Shown here: positions 36,571-46,105 of the stretch, in pieces
Layout: every line of letters starts with the position of its first letter
Position numbering within the stretch: position 1 is the stretch's first letter
Origin: Pseudomonadota bacterium
GTDB taxonomy: Bacteria > Myxococcota_A > Polyangia > GCA-2747355
Reading direction: 5' to 3'
NCBI GenBank assembly: GCA_016711215.1
Contig: JADJTL010000002.1
Location: 930,001 to 994,000 of the forward strand
Length of the DNA stretch: 64,000 nucleotides
The notes under the pieces: generated by a model
What the model was told of the DNA's origin: nothing
Database searches by the model: none
The model's input: the letters and a program-made list of their open reading frames with translations, nothing else
Made by a program: the position numbers and the translations under genes

Positions 36571-38673
36571 TCAGGCGCCGCGCGGCAGCCGTACCTGCTG
36601 TAGGGCGAGCGCGAGCTCGCTGCAGCTGGCGAAGCGCTGGCGCGCATCCTTGTCCAGCAGGCGCAGCACGACGCTGTCGAGCTCGGGCGGCACCTCGGGG
36701 CGATGGGTGACGAGCGACGCTGCCTGCTCGTTCAGCTTCTTCATGATCAACGGCATCATCTCTTCATGATCGAAGGGCAGCACGCCCGCGATCATCTGGT
36801 ACGCCACGACGCCGACGCTGTAGAGGTCCGCCGCCGCCGTCACCGTGCTGAAGCCGGTGATCTGCTCAGGCGCCATGTAGCGTGGCGTGCCCGCGATCAT
36901 CCCGGTGCGCGTCAGGTTGTTGGTGTCGGCCGCCTTGGCGATACCGAAGTCCATCACCTTGAGGACGTCGTCCTGCGTGACGAAGAGATTCTGCGGCTTG
37001 ATGTCACGATGGATCACCCCGGCCTCATGGGCTGCCTGCAGTCCGCGACAGAGCTGCAGCAGCAGGCCGATCGCGCGTTCCAGCGGCAGCGGCCCGCCGA
37101 GCAGCTCATCGAGCCCGCTACCGACCAGCAGCTCCATGCTGAGGTAGCGATGCCCCTGATAGAGACCGATGTCGTAGAGCCGCACGATGTTCGGATGGGC
37201 GAGCTGGCGGTTGAGCTTCAGCTCCTGCTTGAAGCGCGCCAGGCTCTGGGCCTGCATCGCCGCGTCGAACTGCTCACCGAGAAAGACCTTGAGCGCCAGC
37301 GACTCCTCGAGCTCGAGGTCGAAGGCCTTGAAGACCACCGCCATGCCGCCCTGGCCGAGGCGGCTGTCGAGGCGATAGCGTCCCGCGACGATGGCGCCAA
37401 GCGCCAGGGGTGCGCCGGCGACCGCGCCGAGGTCGCGCGTCGCCGCGTCGCCGTGGCCTGCCTGCGAGGGGGCGCTGCCGTGCGCTGCCGCGGGCGCCGC
37501 CGCCGCTGGTGCGGGCGCCGCCGCCGCCCTCTGGGACGCCGTCGCCAGTGCCTGGGCGCCGACCCCGAGCCGGGTGCCCGCCGTCCCGACCATCGGTCCA
37601 CCGGGCAGATCGGGCAGCGCCGGCAGGCCCGGGAGGATCTCGTCGTCGGCCCCGCGACCGCGGCCACTGAGAAAGGCGCTGTCCTGCTCGCCGATATGAC
37701 GCAGCAGCGCCGACGGGCGACGCGTCGATTGCTCGACCTGCTGCAAGCGCGCCACCGTCTCGGCGTCCCCCGGGAAGCGATCGAGCAGGCGGCGAAGGGC
37801 CTCCTTGGCGCTATCAGGGGCGTCGTGGAGCAGATAGAGCTCCGCGAGCTGCAGGAAGGCAGCGCGCTCTTTCTCGTCCTCGGGACCCTGGCGCACGAAG
37901 TCGCTGAGGAAGTACTCGAGCTGGAAGTTGAGCAGCTTGAGCTGGGTCGCGACCTGCACGGCCAGGCGCGCGGCCTGGCGATAGCGGGCATCGCCGCGCG
38001 GCACGCGCACGAGGTTCTCCATCCCCTTGCCCGTGTCACCCGCCTCCAGGTAGCAGAACGCCGCCTCGTAGGGCAGATTGCCCTCCACATAGAGCTGGGC
38101 TGCGGCCGCCGGCTTGCCGAGCTCACGCATCAGCCGGCCCGCGTCCGCGTATTGCTTGAGCGCCACATAGACCTGCGCCGCGAGCTCGCGCTGCCCGCCG
38201 CGCTCGAGCTGGAGCGCCTTGTCGCGGTTGACCGCCTCGCCGCCGACGGCGTTGACCGTCTGTGGCGCGCGACCGCCGCGCCGGGCGCCGTGCTGGCGTA
38301 GCTTCTGCGCGCCCAGCAGGTCACCCATCCGCTCGAGCACCTCCGCCGCCCGCACCGGGTCCCCGAGGCTGACGAAGAGCTGCACCGCCAAGGGGGCCGC
38401 CGCCGTCTTCGCCAGGTAGCTCGCCGCGAGCCGCGCGAGCTTGCGCCGCGGCTCGTCGAGGTCACCGACCTGGTCCGCAGGCACCCCCAGGTGCTGCAGG
38501 AGCGTGTGCCCCGCGTCCTCATAGCGCGCGTACTGGGCCAGCAACGCGGCCGCCTCGGCCGGCGTCCCCGCCGCGAGGTGCTGCTGCACCGCCCGATCGA
38601 CCTCTTGCTTGCCGCTGCGCTCGCGGCCGCCAGCGCCGCCCCGCGATTGACCGCGATCCCGCTCCAATTTCAA
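36571..38673 (-). CDS. Ser/Thr protein kinase with N-terminal helical repeat region
   Basis: 700 residues from a TTG at 38673; a TTG at 38667 fits the ggagg site better. The N-terminal ~330 residues are paired helices (TPR/solenoid-like: AAAQLYVEGNLPYEAAFCYLEAG). An Ala/Pro linker leads to a complete kinase domain (about 425-695): GQGGMAVVFKA loop, catalytic Lys in LALKVF, IHRDIKPQN (about 554), DFG (about 574), MAPEQ. It should be active. It overlaps pilT by 4 bases and is the last gene of the HEAT-PilT / PilT / kinase operon, so pilus-type ATPases or their outputs are likely substrates. 192 bases separate it from amtB. Confidence 0.9.
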   Translation of the reverse strand: MKLERDRGQSRGGAGGRERSGKQEVDRAVQQHLAAGTPAEAAALLAQYARYEDAGHTLLQHLGVPADQVGDLDEPRRKLARLAASYLAKTAAAPLAVQLFVSLGDPVRAAEVLERMGDLLGAQKLRQHGARRGGRAPQTVNAVGGEAVNRDKALQLERGGQRELAAQVYVALKQYADAGRLMRELGKPAAAAQLYVEGNLPYEAAFCYLEAGDTGKGMENLVRVPRGDARYRQAARLAVQVATQLKLLNFQLEYFLSDFVRQGPEDEKERAAFLQLAELYLLHDAPDSAKEALRRLLDRFPGDAETVARLQQVEQSTRRPSALLRHIGEQDSAFLSGRGRGADDEILPGLPALPDLPGGPMVGTAGTRLGVGAQALATASQRAAAAPAPAAAAPAAAHGSAPSQAGHGDAATRDLGAVAGAPLALGAIVAGRYRLDSRLGQGGMAVVFKAFDLELEESLALKVFLGEQFDAAMQAQSLARFKQELKLNRQLAHPNIVRLYDIGLYQGHRYLSMELLVGSGLDELLGGPLPLERAIGLLLQLCRGLQAAHEAGVIHRDIKPQNLFVTQDDVLKVMDFGIAKAADTNNLTRTGMIAGTPRYMAPEQITGFSTVTAAADLYSVGVVAYQMIAGVLPFDHEEMMPLIMKKLNEQAASLVTHRPEVPPELDSVVLRLLDKDARQRFASCSELALALQQVRLPRGA

Positions 38674-39749
38674 TCCTCCGGGCTGAAGCCGCCGCAGACG
38701 TTGCGCACCTGATCAGGGTAGTGCGCCACGGAGGCCCCCTCATCGAGCGTGATCAGCCCGTCGCGGACGTACTGGATGATGCAGTTATCCAGCGAGCACA
38801 TGCTCGTCGTCTCGTAGTTGACCGACTGCAGGTAGCCCTCGATCTGGTGGATCTTGTTCTCGCGGATCATGTTGGCCACGGCCCAGCTCTGCAGCAGGAC
38901 CTCCAGCACCGCGATCTGCCCCTCACCATTGGCGCGCCGGCAGAGCTGCTGCGAGAGCACGCCGCGCAGCAGCATCGCCAGCACGCCGCGCATCTGTTCG
39001 CGCGACTCCTCGGGCAAGGCGTTGATCACGCGGTTGACGGACTTGGCGGCGCCGCTGGTGTGCAGCGTGCCGATCACCAGGACGCCCGTCTCGGCCGCGT
39101 TGAGCGCCAACGAGATCGTCTCCTCGTCGCGCAGCTCACCGACGACCAACACGTCGGGGGCCTCGCGCAGCGCCGAGCGCATCGCGCTGCCGAAGCTGCG
39201 CGTATGCAGGCCGACCTCGCGCTGCGTGACGACGCTCTTGAGCGGTGCGTGGATGAACTCGATCGGATCCTCGATCGTGATGATATGCCGTTGGGTCGAG
39301 GCGTTGATCTCGCTCACCAGCGCGGCCAGCGTGGTCGTCTTGCCGCAGCCCGTCGGCCCGGTCACCAGCACCAGGCCGTTGGCCTGGTTGATCAGGGCGC
39401 GCAGCGTGCGCGGCAGGTCGAGCGACTGCAGCGTCGGCACGTGCGGCGGGATCACGCGGAAGACGCCGCCCATCCCGTCGCGTTGGTGAAAGACGTTGGC
39501 GCGAAAGCGCCCCACGCCCTCGAGCTCGTACATGAAGTCGATCTCGCGCGCCTTGGCGAAGAGCTCGCGTTGGCCGTCGGTCATGATCTCCACCATGAAG
39601 CGACGGGCCTGGGTCTCGGTCAGGCTGCGAAAGGGCAGGGTGATCATCTCGCCGTTGTGGCGGATCAACGGCGGCTTGCCCGCGTGGAAGTGCAGGTCGC
39701 TCGCCTTCTGGTCGACCACCAGCTCCAGAAATGAATCGATCCGCGCCAT
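38670..39749 (-). CDS. pilT: PilT-family twitching-motility retraction ATPase
   Basis: 359 residues from the ATG at 39749. N-terminal PAS-like domain (KASDLHFHAGKPPLIRHNG), Walker A GPTGCGKTTT (about 133), ASP-box EDPIEF, Walker B VLVVGELRDEETI, HIS-box GTLHTSG and the C-terminal AIRE-like motif replaced by VANMIRENK. It powers pilus retraction at the inner membrane as a hexamer. The C-terminus is longer than that of typical PilT. It stands between the HEAT-PilT fusion and the kinase; it could be PilT or PilU in role. Confidence 0.92.
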   Translation of the reverse strand: MARIDSFLELVVDQKASDLHFHAGKPPLIRHNGEMITLPFRSLTETQARRFMVEIMTDGQRELFAKAREIDFMYELEGVGRFRANVFHQRDGMGGVFRVIPPHVPTLQSLDLPRTLRALINQANGLVLVTGPTGCGKTTTLAALVSEINASTQRHIITIEDPIEFIHAPLKSVVTQREVGLHTRSFGSAMRSALREAPDVLVVGELRDEETISLALNAAETGVLVIGTLHTSGAAKSVNRVINALPEESREQMRGVLAMLLRGVLSQQLCRRANGEGQIAVLEVLLQSWAVANMIRENKIHQIEGYLQSVNYETTSMCSLDNCIIQYVRDGLITLDEGASVAHYPDQVRNVCGGFSPED

Positions 39750-39774
39750 CGTTACTCGCTGCTTCCTCGTCGCC

Positions 39775-42651
39775 TCAGCGTGAGGCAGGGTTCGGCCGGC
39801 GCGCCGAGCTCGGTCCGGCCAGCGGCAGGGCCGCAGCCGCAGCCGCAGCCGCAGCCGGCCGCGGCTGCTCAGCAGCCGGCGCCGGAGGTACCGCCGGCGC
39901 CTCACCGGCGCCTCGCGCCTCGTCGAACGCCTTCTTGTCGATCGCCTTCATCTGCGCATCTTCCAGGCCGATCACCCCGGCGCGGTAGAGGCGCATCAGC
40001 TCCGAATCCATCAGCTGCATGCCCTGCTCGCTGGCGGTCGCGACGACAGAAGCGATTTGATAGGCCTTGCCCTTGCGAATCAGGTTGGCCACCGCGTCGT
40101 TGTTGAGCAGCACCTCGCAGGCGAGGATCCGCCCCGGATCGTCGATGCGCTTGATCAGGTACTGGCAGACCACCGCGCGCAGGCTCTCGGCGAGGGTGAA
40201 GCGCATCTGATCCTGGGTCCGGGGCGGGAAGGCGCTGATCAGGCGGTCGATCGCCGTGTCGGCCGACGCCGTATGAACCGTGCCGAAGACCAGGTGCCCC
40301 GTGTCCGCCGCGGTCAAGGCGAAGTTGATCGTCTCGAGATCACGCATCTCGCCCACGAGGATGACGTCGGGATCCTGCCGCAAGGTCGAGCGCAGCGCGG
40401 TGTTGAAGGTCGCCGTATGCGTGCCCAGCTCGCGCTGGTTGATCAGGCTCTCCTTCGACGCGTGCACGAACTCGATCGGGTCCTCGAGGCAGATCACGTG
40501 CCGATGCGAGGTGCGGTTGATGTGGTCGATCAACGCCGCCAACGTCGTCGACTTGCCCGATCCCGTCGGTCCGCCGACCAGCACCAGCCCGTCGCGCAGA
40601 TCGCCGAGCTTGGCGACCACCGGCGGCAGGCCCAGCTTCTCCAGCGCGGGCAGCTCGCCCTTGATCGTGCGGAAGACGGCGCCGAGGCCGTTGCGCTGCT
40701 GAAAGACGTTGACCCGGAAGCGCAGCTCGGCCGACTTGACCTCGTGGGAGAAGTCGACGTCGCGCAGCTCCTTCAGCTCCTCGACCTGCGCCAGCGTCAG
40801 GTGCGGCGTGAGCAGCGCGGCGACCTCTTTGGCGCTGAATAGCGTCTCCGCCAGGGGCGTGACGCGCCCCATCTTCTTGACGCAGGGCGGACGTTCCGCG
40901 CAGAGGATCAGGTCGTCGGCGCCGGCCCGCTCCATCCCGATCAGCATCCGATCGAGGAGCGAGGTCGCCTGCTGCAGCGCGGCAGTGTCCTCGCCGCCGA
41001 GCGCGATGTTCCAGTGCAGCAGCACCTCCTTGGCCTTGCGGGCCACGGCGATCTCGGGGTCGTTGAGCAGCGGCTGCACCTGCGCCGCGGTCTCGATTGC
41101 CTGCAGCTCGTCGAGGGTCCTGAGCGCGGCGACGCGCACGTCGACGTCCGCCGACGCCAGCAGCTCGGCAATTTGGGGCGAGGCGGTGCGCGCGCCCAGG
41201 TCGACGAGCGCCTGCAAACAGACGAGCTGGACCTCCTGGTCGCGGCGCATCAGGTCGACGACGTAGGGCACGGCGCGCTGGTCGCCGAGGTTGCCGATCG
41301 TCTCGATCGCCCGCTCGCGGGTCCACCAGTCGTCGTCCTCGCGTGCGGTCGCGACGAGCGCGCCGAGCGCGCGGGCGTCCTTGAGCTGCGCCAAGATGTC
41401 GACCGCGAAGCGGCGCAGCGTCTTGTGGCGGTGCTTGAGGTAGCGGCCCATGAAGGGTGTGAGCTGCGTGCCCGCCATCGCGACGATCGAGTCCTTGACC
41501 CGTTCGCGCACCCACCAGTCCTCATCGCAGAGGTAGTCGAGCAGCCGTGGCCAGAGCTCGGCGTTCGGGTCGGGCACCGAGCGCGCGATCTCGACGGCCA
41601 TCCGCCGCACCTGGACCTTGTTGCTGCGCAGCAGCCAGATGATCACGCGCGGCACGTCGAGCTTGCCGGCGCGGCCGAGCTTGGAAAGGATCTCGCCGGC
41701 GCGGGTGCGCACGGGGGCGCTGTTATGAGCCAGGGCCTCGACCAGCGGCGGCAGGATCTCGTTGCTGGCGATCGCCTCCAGCGCGTTGAGCACCTCCAGG
41801 CGCACGGCACCGGGCCCCGAATAGAGCTTGCGGCTGAGCGCCGAGATCGCCGAGGGCGTCGAGAACTGGCGCAGACCCCGCACGGCCGCGCGCACCAACT
41901 CGACGTTGGCCGCGGAGAGGAAGGGCGCGAGGTGCTCGAAGTACTCCTGCTCCTCGCAGAGACCCGAGTAGGCCTCGATCGCCTGCGCCACCACCCGGGC
42001 GTCCTCGTCGGCGAGGGCCGGCCGGATCGCGCGCAGCGCCTCGGCGGCGTGGCCCTCCATCTGCGCGCGATCCCCGAGGTGACGCAGCGCCCGCGCGCGT
42101 TCGAGCGAGCTGCCGTGCGTGACGACCGCCTGCAGCAGCGCCAGGCCGCGGGGACCCCCGCAGCGGCCGGCGATGTCAGCCGCCTCGGCGCGCCCCGGGA
42201 AGCTCTTGGCGCTCGCGAGCCCCTCGATCTCCGTGAGCGCGGCGGGCGTGGCGAGCTGCTGCAAGACGGCGCTGGCCGCCTTGCGCAGCTCGCCCTCCGG
42301 CGACTTGAGCAGATCGACCAGCTCGCCGTGGTCGGCGGGGCTGTTGTTGGCTGCAATCAGCGGTAGGATCGCGGCGCGCGCCTGGGGGTCGGCGCGCTTG
42401 ATCGCGCGCACCAGCGGCACAAATAACGCTGGCGCGCGGGCCGCGTCGGCGAGCTGCTTGAACGCCGCGCAGCGCAGGCGATGGGCGCGCAGGTCGCTGG
42501 CCAGGCGTTGATGACAAATCAGCTCGAGCAGCTCGCTGATCTCATGGGCCGTCACCGCCTCCGGCGGGACCCCAGCGAGGAAGAGCTCGAGTTCCTTGGA
42601 ATTGACCCAAGGGGCCGCCTTGACCTGCTTGAGCAGCTCCTTGCCGTTCAT
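39775..42651 (-). CDS. HEAT-repeat / PilT-like ATPase fusion
   Basis: 958 residues. About residues 1-560 are HEAT repeats (many units such as VRTRAGEILSKLGRAG and VRRMAVEIARSVPDPNAELWPRLLDYLCDEDWWVRERV), a protein-binding superhelix. Residues about 575-915 form a PilT-type ATPase with a PAS-like start (GADDLILCAERPPCVKKMGRV), Walker A GPTGSGKSTT (about 694), EDPIEF, Walker B VILVGEMRDLETI and GTVHTAS. The tail is Ala/Pro-rich. The fused HEAT part probably couples pilus retraction or assembly to a partner protein. It is the first gene of the operon; pilT starts 25 bases after it. Confidence 0.9.
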   Translation of the reverse strand: MNGKELLKQVKAAPWVNSKELELFLAGVPPEAVTAHEISELLELICHQRLASDLRAHRLRCAAFKQLADAARAPALFVPLVRAIKRADPQARAAILPLIAANNSPADHGELVDLLKSPEGELRKAASAVLQQLATPAALTEIEGLASAKSFPGRAEAADIAGRCGGPRGLALLQAVVTHGSSLERARALRHLGDRAQMEGHAAEALRAIRPALADEDARVVAQAIEAYSGLCEEQEYFEHLAPFLSAANVELVRAAVRGLRQFSTPSAISALSRKLYSGPGAVRLEVLNALEAIASNEILPPLVEALAHNSAPVRTRAGEILSKLGRAGKLDVPRVIIWLLRSNKVQVRRMAVEIARSVPDPNAELWPRLLDYLCDEDWWVRERVKDSIVAMAGTQLTPFMGRYLKHRHKTLRRFAVDILAQLKDARALGALVATAREDDDWWTRERAIETIGNLGDQRAVPYVVDLMRRDQEVQLVCLQALVDLGARTASPQIAELLASADVDVRVAALRTLDELQAIETAAQVQPLLNDPEIAVARKAKEVLLHWNIALGGEDTAALQQATSLLDRMLIGMERAGADDLILCAERPPCVKKMGRVTPLAETLFSAKEVAALLTPHLTLAQVEELKELRDVDFSHEVKSAELRFRVNVFQQRNGLGAVFRTIKGELPALEKLGLPPVVAKLGDLRDGLVLVGGPTGSGKSTTLAALIDHINRTSHRHVICLEDPIEFVHASKESLINQRELGTHTATFNTALRSTLRQDPDVILVGEMRDLETINFALTAADTGHLVFGTVHTASADTAIDRLISAFPPRTQDQMRFTLAESLRAVVCQYLIKRIDDPGRILACEVLLNNDAVANLIRKGKAYQIASVVATASEQGMQLMDSELMRLYRAGVIGLEDAQMKAIDKKAFDEARGAGEAPAVPPAPAAEQPRPAAAAAAAAALPLAGPSSARRPNPASR

Positions 42652-42826
42652 CGGCGGGATCCTCGCCTCTTGCTTCAGCGTGGCTGATGGTGAGCCCGTA
42701 ACGGTCGCTTCTTTCGGCCGCTGCCGTCAAGAAAGATGGGCCGATGGCGCGCCTCCGCGGCTGCGGGGCGGCGGTAGTCTCGCGCGCTGAACTGTGGCAG
42801 AAGCGGTCTCCTGGAGGCTCAGAGAC

Positions 42827-44809
42827 ATGCAACGAGGGTGGTTGTTCGAGCGGCGCTGGCCTCGGTCGGCGGCGCCGCAGTGGTGGGTCGGGGCGCTGAC
42901 AGGGCTGCTGCTGATCGGCTGTGGCGCCGACGAGCGGCGCTGCAAGGGGCCTGCAGACTGCGCGCTGCCGGAGACCTGCGGCAGCGACCGCCGGTGCGCG
43001 CTGCCCGAGCCGGTGGCGCTCGGTGTGAGCTGTGGCCACCCGACGCACTGCTTGAGTGGCAGCTGTATCGATTGGGGCGAGGGCGCCGTCTGCGCGCAGC
43101 CCTGCGACGAGGCCGGCGCTTGCGCCGCCAATGACGTCTGCGTGCCCCGGCCCGGCCGAGCGCCGAGCGAGGCGGCGGCGACGCTGCGGCTGCGTTGTCT
43201 GCCGCCGCCGAGCGCCGCCGAGCGCTTCCTTACTGAAGCCTGCGCCGACGACAGCGCGTGTCGCAGCGGCCTATGCCAGGCGGGAAGCTGCAGCCAACCC
43301 TGCGGGAGCTGTCCCGCCCTGACCGCCTGCGACGGCGCCGAGCTGCAGCGCGAGGGGTTGCTGCTGAACCACGCGCTTTGCCTGCCAGAGCCGGCCCTGC
43401 GCGTCCTCGAGCTCGGACCGCTGGTGACGCCGGTCACCGGTGCGCCACCGCTGCGCTTCGAGGTCGGAGCCGACGCGGTGTCGCTGATCATCTTCGCCGA
43501 GGACAGCGACGGCCTGCGCGTCGCCCTGCGGCGGCTGGTCGCGCCCGACGGCACGGTGCTGGTGGATAGCGACGACCCGAGCGCGGCCCCGCTGCGGGCC
43601 TCGGCCTACATCGGTACCGCGACCCTGCTCCTGCCGGGCAGCGACGACCCGCGCGCGGCGCTGCAGGTGGGGAGCTACGAGCTCACCGTCGGCACCTACG
43701 AGCCGGCCCGTTTCGATGCGCTCGTGCCGGTCGAGGGCGCGCTGGAGCGGATCGCCGTCGTGACCCGGCGGCGCGCCGGCGGCGGCCTGCTCGACCTCAA
43801 TCTGCACGTGACCCCAGGCACGGGCCTGACCGCCGCGACCGCGCCGGAGAGCGACTACGCCCAGGGCGTGCTGGCGCGCGTCGACAGCCTCTTTCGCCAG
43901 CGCTTCGGCGTGGCGCTGGGGGAGGTGCGCTGGGCCGACCTGCCGGCCAGCGCCGACGCGGTGCCTGACGGCAACCAGGCGCGGGCGCTCGTCAGCAGCG
44001 CTGCCGTCGATAGCGGCAGCCACGGCAGCGCGGCCAACGTCTTCTTCGTCAAGACGCTGGGTTTCGCGGCCGGCTTTGCCGGGGTCGTGCCCGGCGTTCC
44101 GGGGCTGCTAAAGCGTCCGGCGAGCGGGGTGGTCCTCGCGCGCTCCGCGGACGTCCAGACCATGGGCGCGCTGATGGCCCACGAGCTGGGCCACTTCCTC
44201 GGCCTTTGGCATACGAGTGACCCCGAGGGCAGCGGCGCGAACGATCCGATCAGCGACACGCCGGCTTGCGCGGCGGGCAGCGCCACGGCGAGCTGCCCCG
44301 ATCGCAGCAATCTGATGTTTCCGTCCTTCGTCGTGCGCGGCGCCCTCGCCATCTCCAGCGGTCAGGCCGCGGTGCTACGCAGCAGCCCCTGGCTCTACGA
44401 GCTGGCTTATCCCGACGTCTGTGGCAGCGGGCTCCCAGCGGTCGATATCACCGGGCAGGGCTTCGCCAGCGGCAGCAGCGCGGAGGGAGGCGCGGGGCTG
44501 CTCGCGGGGGTCTGCGGCGGCGCGCAGCAGCCGGAGCGCGTGCATCTCCTGCGCCTGCCGGCACAGGTCGGGGCGCTCGAGATCGAGGTGCTGGCCCAGG
44601 GCTTTGCCCCCGTGGTCTACGTGCGACGCGACCCCTGCGCCGACGCGAGCCAGGAGCTGGCCTGCGCCGTCGGCCTGGCCGACCAGGCGCTGAAGCTGTC
44701 GCTGCCGCTCGCCGCCGCCGGGACGTACTATCTGGTGGTCGATGGCGTTGCGGGGGGCGGGCGCTACGCGCTGTCGGTGCAGACGCAGCCGCTGGCGCCT
44801 CCCAGCTGA
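42827..44809 (+). CDS. Lipoprotein metzincin metalloprotease (pappalysin-like)
   Basis: 660 residues from the ATG at 42827 (ggagg upstream; a GTG at 42794 is the other option). Lipobox LLLIGCG. Cys-rich EGF-like N-terminal part (about 30-190) and a beta-sandwich (about 200-340). The protease domain has HELGHFLGLWH (about residue 451) with downstream SDTPAC and the Met-turn NLMF (about 494), the metzincin/M43 pattern with intact zinc ligands. A C-terminal pre-peptidase-like beta domain follows (about 540-655). It is probably tethered at the surface and active on extracellular proteins. Single gene. Confidence 0.87.
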   Translation: MQRGWLFERRWPRSAAPQWWVGALTGLLLIGCGADERRCKGPADCALPETCGSDRRCALPEPVALGVSCGHPTHCLSGSCIDWGEGAVCAQPCDEAGACAANDVCVPRPGRAPSEAAATLRLRCLPPPSAAERFLTEACADDSACRSGLCQAGSCSQPCGSCPALTACDGAELQREGLLLNHALCLPEPALRVLELGPLVTPVTGAPPLRFEVGADAVSLIIFAEDSDGLRVALRRLVAPDGTVLVDSDDPSAAPLRASAYIGTATLLLPGSDDPRAALQVGSYELTVGTYEPARFDALVPVEGALERIAVVTRRRAGGGLLDLNLHVTPGTGLTAATAPESDYAQGVLARVDSLFRQRFGVALGEVRWADLPASADAVPDGNQARALVSSAAVDSGSHGSAANVFFVKTLGFAAGFAGVVPGVPGLLKRPASGVVLARSADVQTMGALMAHELGHFLGLWHTSDPEGSGANDPISDTPACAAGSATASCPDRSNLMFPSFVVRGALAISSGQAAVLRSSPWLYELAYPDVCGSGLPAVDITGQGFASGSSAEGGAGLLAGVCGGAQQPERVHLLRLPAQVGALEIEVLAQGFAPVVYVRRDPCADASQELACAVGLADQALKLSLPLAAAGTYYLVVDGVAGGGRYALSVQTQPLAPPS

Positions 44810-44833
44810 GGACGGAGCGCGTCGCGGGCGCTT

Positions 44834-44921
44834 CGGTCTACAGTCGGTCTACAGTCGGTCTACAGTCGGTCTACAGTCGGTCTACAGTCGGTCTGCAGTT
44901 GATCTACAGTTGATCTGCAGG
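44834..44921. repeat. Eight tandem copies of an 11-bp unit before the FHA/PilZ gene
   Basis: Five perfect copies of cggtctacagt (44834-44888) then three degenerate ones (cggtctgcagt, tgatctacagt, tgatctgcagg). The 11-bp period is close to one DNA turn, so all copies face the same side of the helix. An inverted partial copy (ctgtagac, 44946-44953) lies beyond the array. The 44810-45029 gap has no gene; the array probably bears on the 45030 gene. Confidence 0.95.
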
Positions 44922-45029
44922 GGCTTGGCCTCGCCGGCGAGCGTCCTGTAGACTGGCACGAAGGGGCCGGTTGGGGCGCGGGGTGGCGCGAGCACAACGG
45001 CAACGAGACCGCGGCAAAGGTGAAGTCAG

Positions 45030-46007
45030 GTGCAGGTCTCCGGCAATCTCCGCGTCTGGATCGAGTACGAGCGGCAGCTCGTCGAGCTGCCCCAGGGCGA
45101 GAGCACCGCCGGGCGCGGGATCGACTGTCGCGTCCGCTTCAACGATCCGACCGTGTCGCGAGCCCACCTGCGCCTGGTCGTCGAGCGCGATCGCGCGCTG
45201 GCCGAGGACCTCGGCAGCAGCAACGGCACCTGGATCAACGACCAGCCGCTGCTACGCAGTCAGCGTCAGCTCGCCGACGGCGATACCGTTCGGATCGGTC
45301 AGCGCCGCATGCGCGTGCGGATCGGCGCGGCCGAGGAGGCAGAAGGCGACGAGGACACGCTGACCGCCGCGGATGCGACAGCGGTGGCGTTGGGCGCCGG
45401 CCGCCCGTCGGCCTCCGACGATCTGTGGTGGGCCGATCTCAAGCCGGGCACCGTGCGGCGCGAGACGCCGACGCCGCCGAATGCCCTGCCCGTGGTTCAG
45501 TTCGACGAGCCGGTGTCGATCGACGAGTATCGGATCGTCACGGTGCGCCTGCAGCACTGTCCGCGCTGCCGCACCCCGGTCTCGTTCAGTGACACGGTCT
45601 GTCCGACCTGCAGCCATCGCTGGCCGCGCGAGCATCCCAACGCGCCGACGCAGCCCTTGCAGGCCGTCGACGAAGACCGGCGTCAGCAGCAGCGCTGGCG
45701 GGTCGATCTGCCCGTGCTCTATGCGAGCAGCGAGCTGACCTTTCATGGTGCCGTCAGAGACGTGAGCCGCGGGGGCATCTACATCGTCTCCGATCTCCTC
45801 GACCCCGAGGGCACGCCCTGCAAGGTCGACCTGCTGCCGGAGGGGCAGTCGGTGATGCCCTTCAACGGGCTGGTGCGGCATGTGGTTTCGGACGCCGCCG
45901 GTCAAGGTGGTCGCCCGCCCGGGATGGGCGTGCGCTTCACCTCGATGAGCGAGGCCTCGGCGCGCTGGCTCAACGACTTCCTCAGCCTGCTCGAGGCCAC
46001 CACCTAA
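45030..46007 (+). CDS. FHA - zinc ribbon - PilZ domain protein
   Basis: 325 residues from a GTG with an aaggtga site. FHA domain (about 10-95): GRGIDCRVRFNDPTVSRAHLRL and DLGSSNGTWIND, the phosphothreonine pocket. A zinc ribbon (CPRC ... CPTC, about 177-195) leads to a PilZ-like domain (about 215-320): QQRWRVDLPVLY, VRDVSRGGIYI, and a beta-barrel with GMGVRFTSM. The Arg before and the D/S-x-S-x-x-G motif (DVSRGG) fit c-di-GMP binding, though the first motif is RWR rather than RxxxR. It likely joins kinase signalling to c-di-GMP. Regulated probably via the 11-bp array. Confidence 0.88.
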   Translation: MQVSGNLRVWIEYERQLVELPQGESTAGRGIDCRVRFNDPTVSRAHLRLVVERDRALAEDLGSSNGTWINDQPLLRSQRQLADGDTVRIGQRRMRVRIGAAEEAEGDEDTLTAADATAVALGAGRPSASDDLWWADLKPGTVRRETPTPPNALPVVQFDEPVSIDEYRIVTVRLQHCPRCRTPVSFSDTVCPTCSHRWPREHPNAPTQPLQAVDEDRRQQQRWRVDLPVLYASSELTFHGAVRDVSRGGIYIVSDLLDPEGTPCKVDLLPEGQSVMPFNGLVRHVVSDAAGQGGRPPGMGVRFTSMSEASARWLNDFLSLLEATT

Positions 46008-46025
46008 GAGCTAACAGCCTGCTGG

Positions 46026-46061
46026 GCCCGCCGCTGGCCCCGCCGCTGCGGGCCAGCGGGC
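46026..46061 (+). terminator. Strong GC hairpin after the FHA/PilZ gene
   Basis: gcccgc-cgc-tggccc pairs with gggccagcgggc (12 bp with a 3-base bulge, 9-base loop), 18 bases after the stop. No T-tract, so a terminator is likely but unproven. Confidence 0.4.
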
Positions 46062-46105
46062 TCCCGTGCTATAGCGCGGCCCTTCCCCCAAAAAGGAGCT
46101 GCCCG

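Noticed and set aside
44834..44921. Possible CRISPR array
   Set aside because: Units are 11 bp and contiguous, without spacers, and no cas genes are near.
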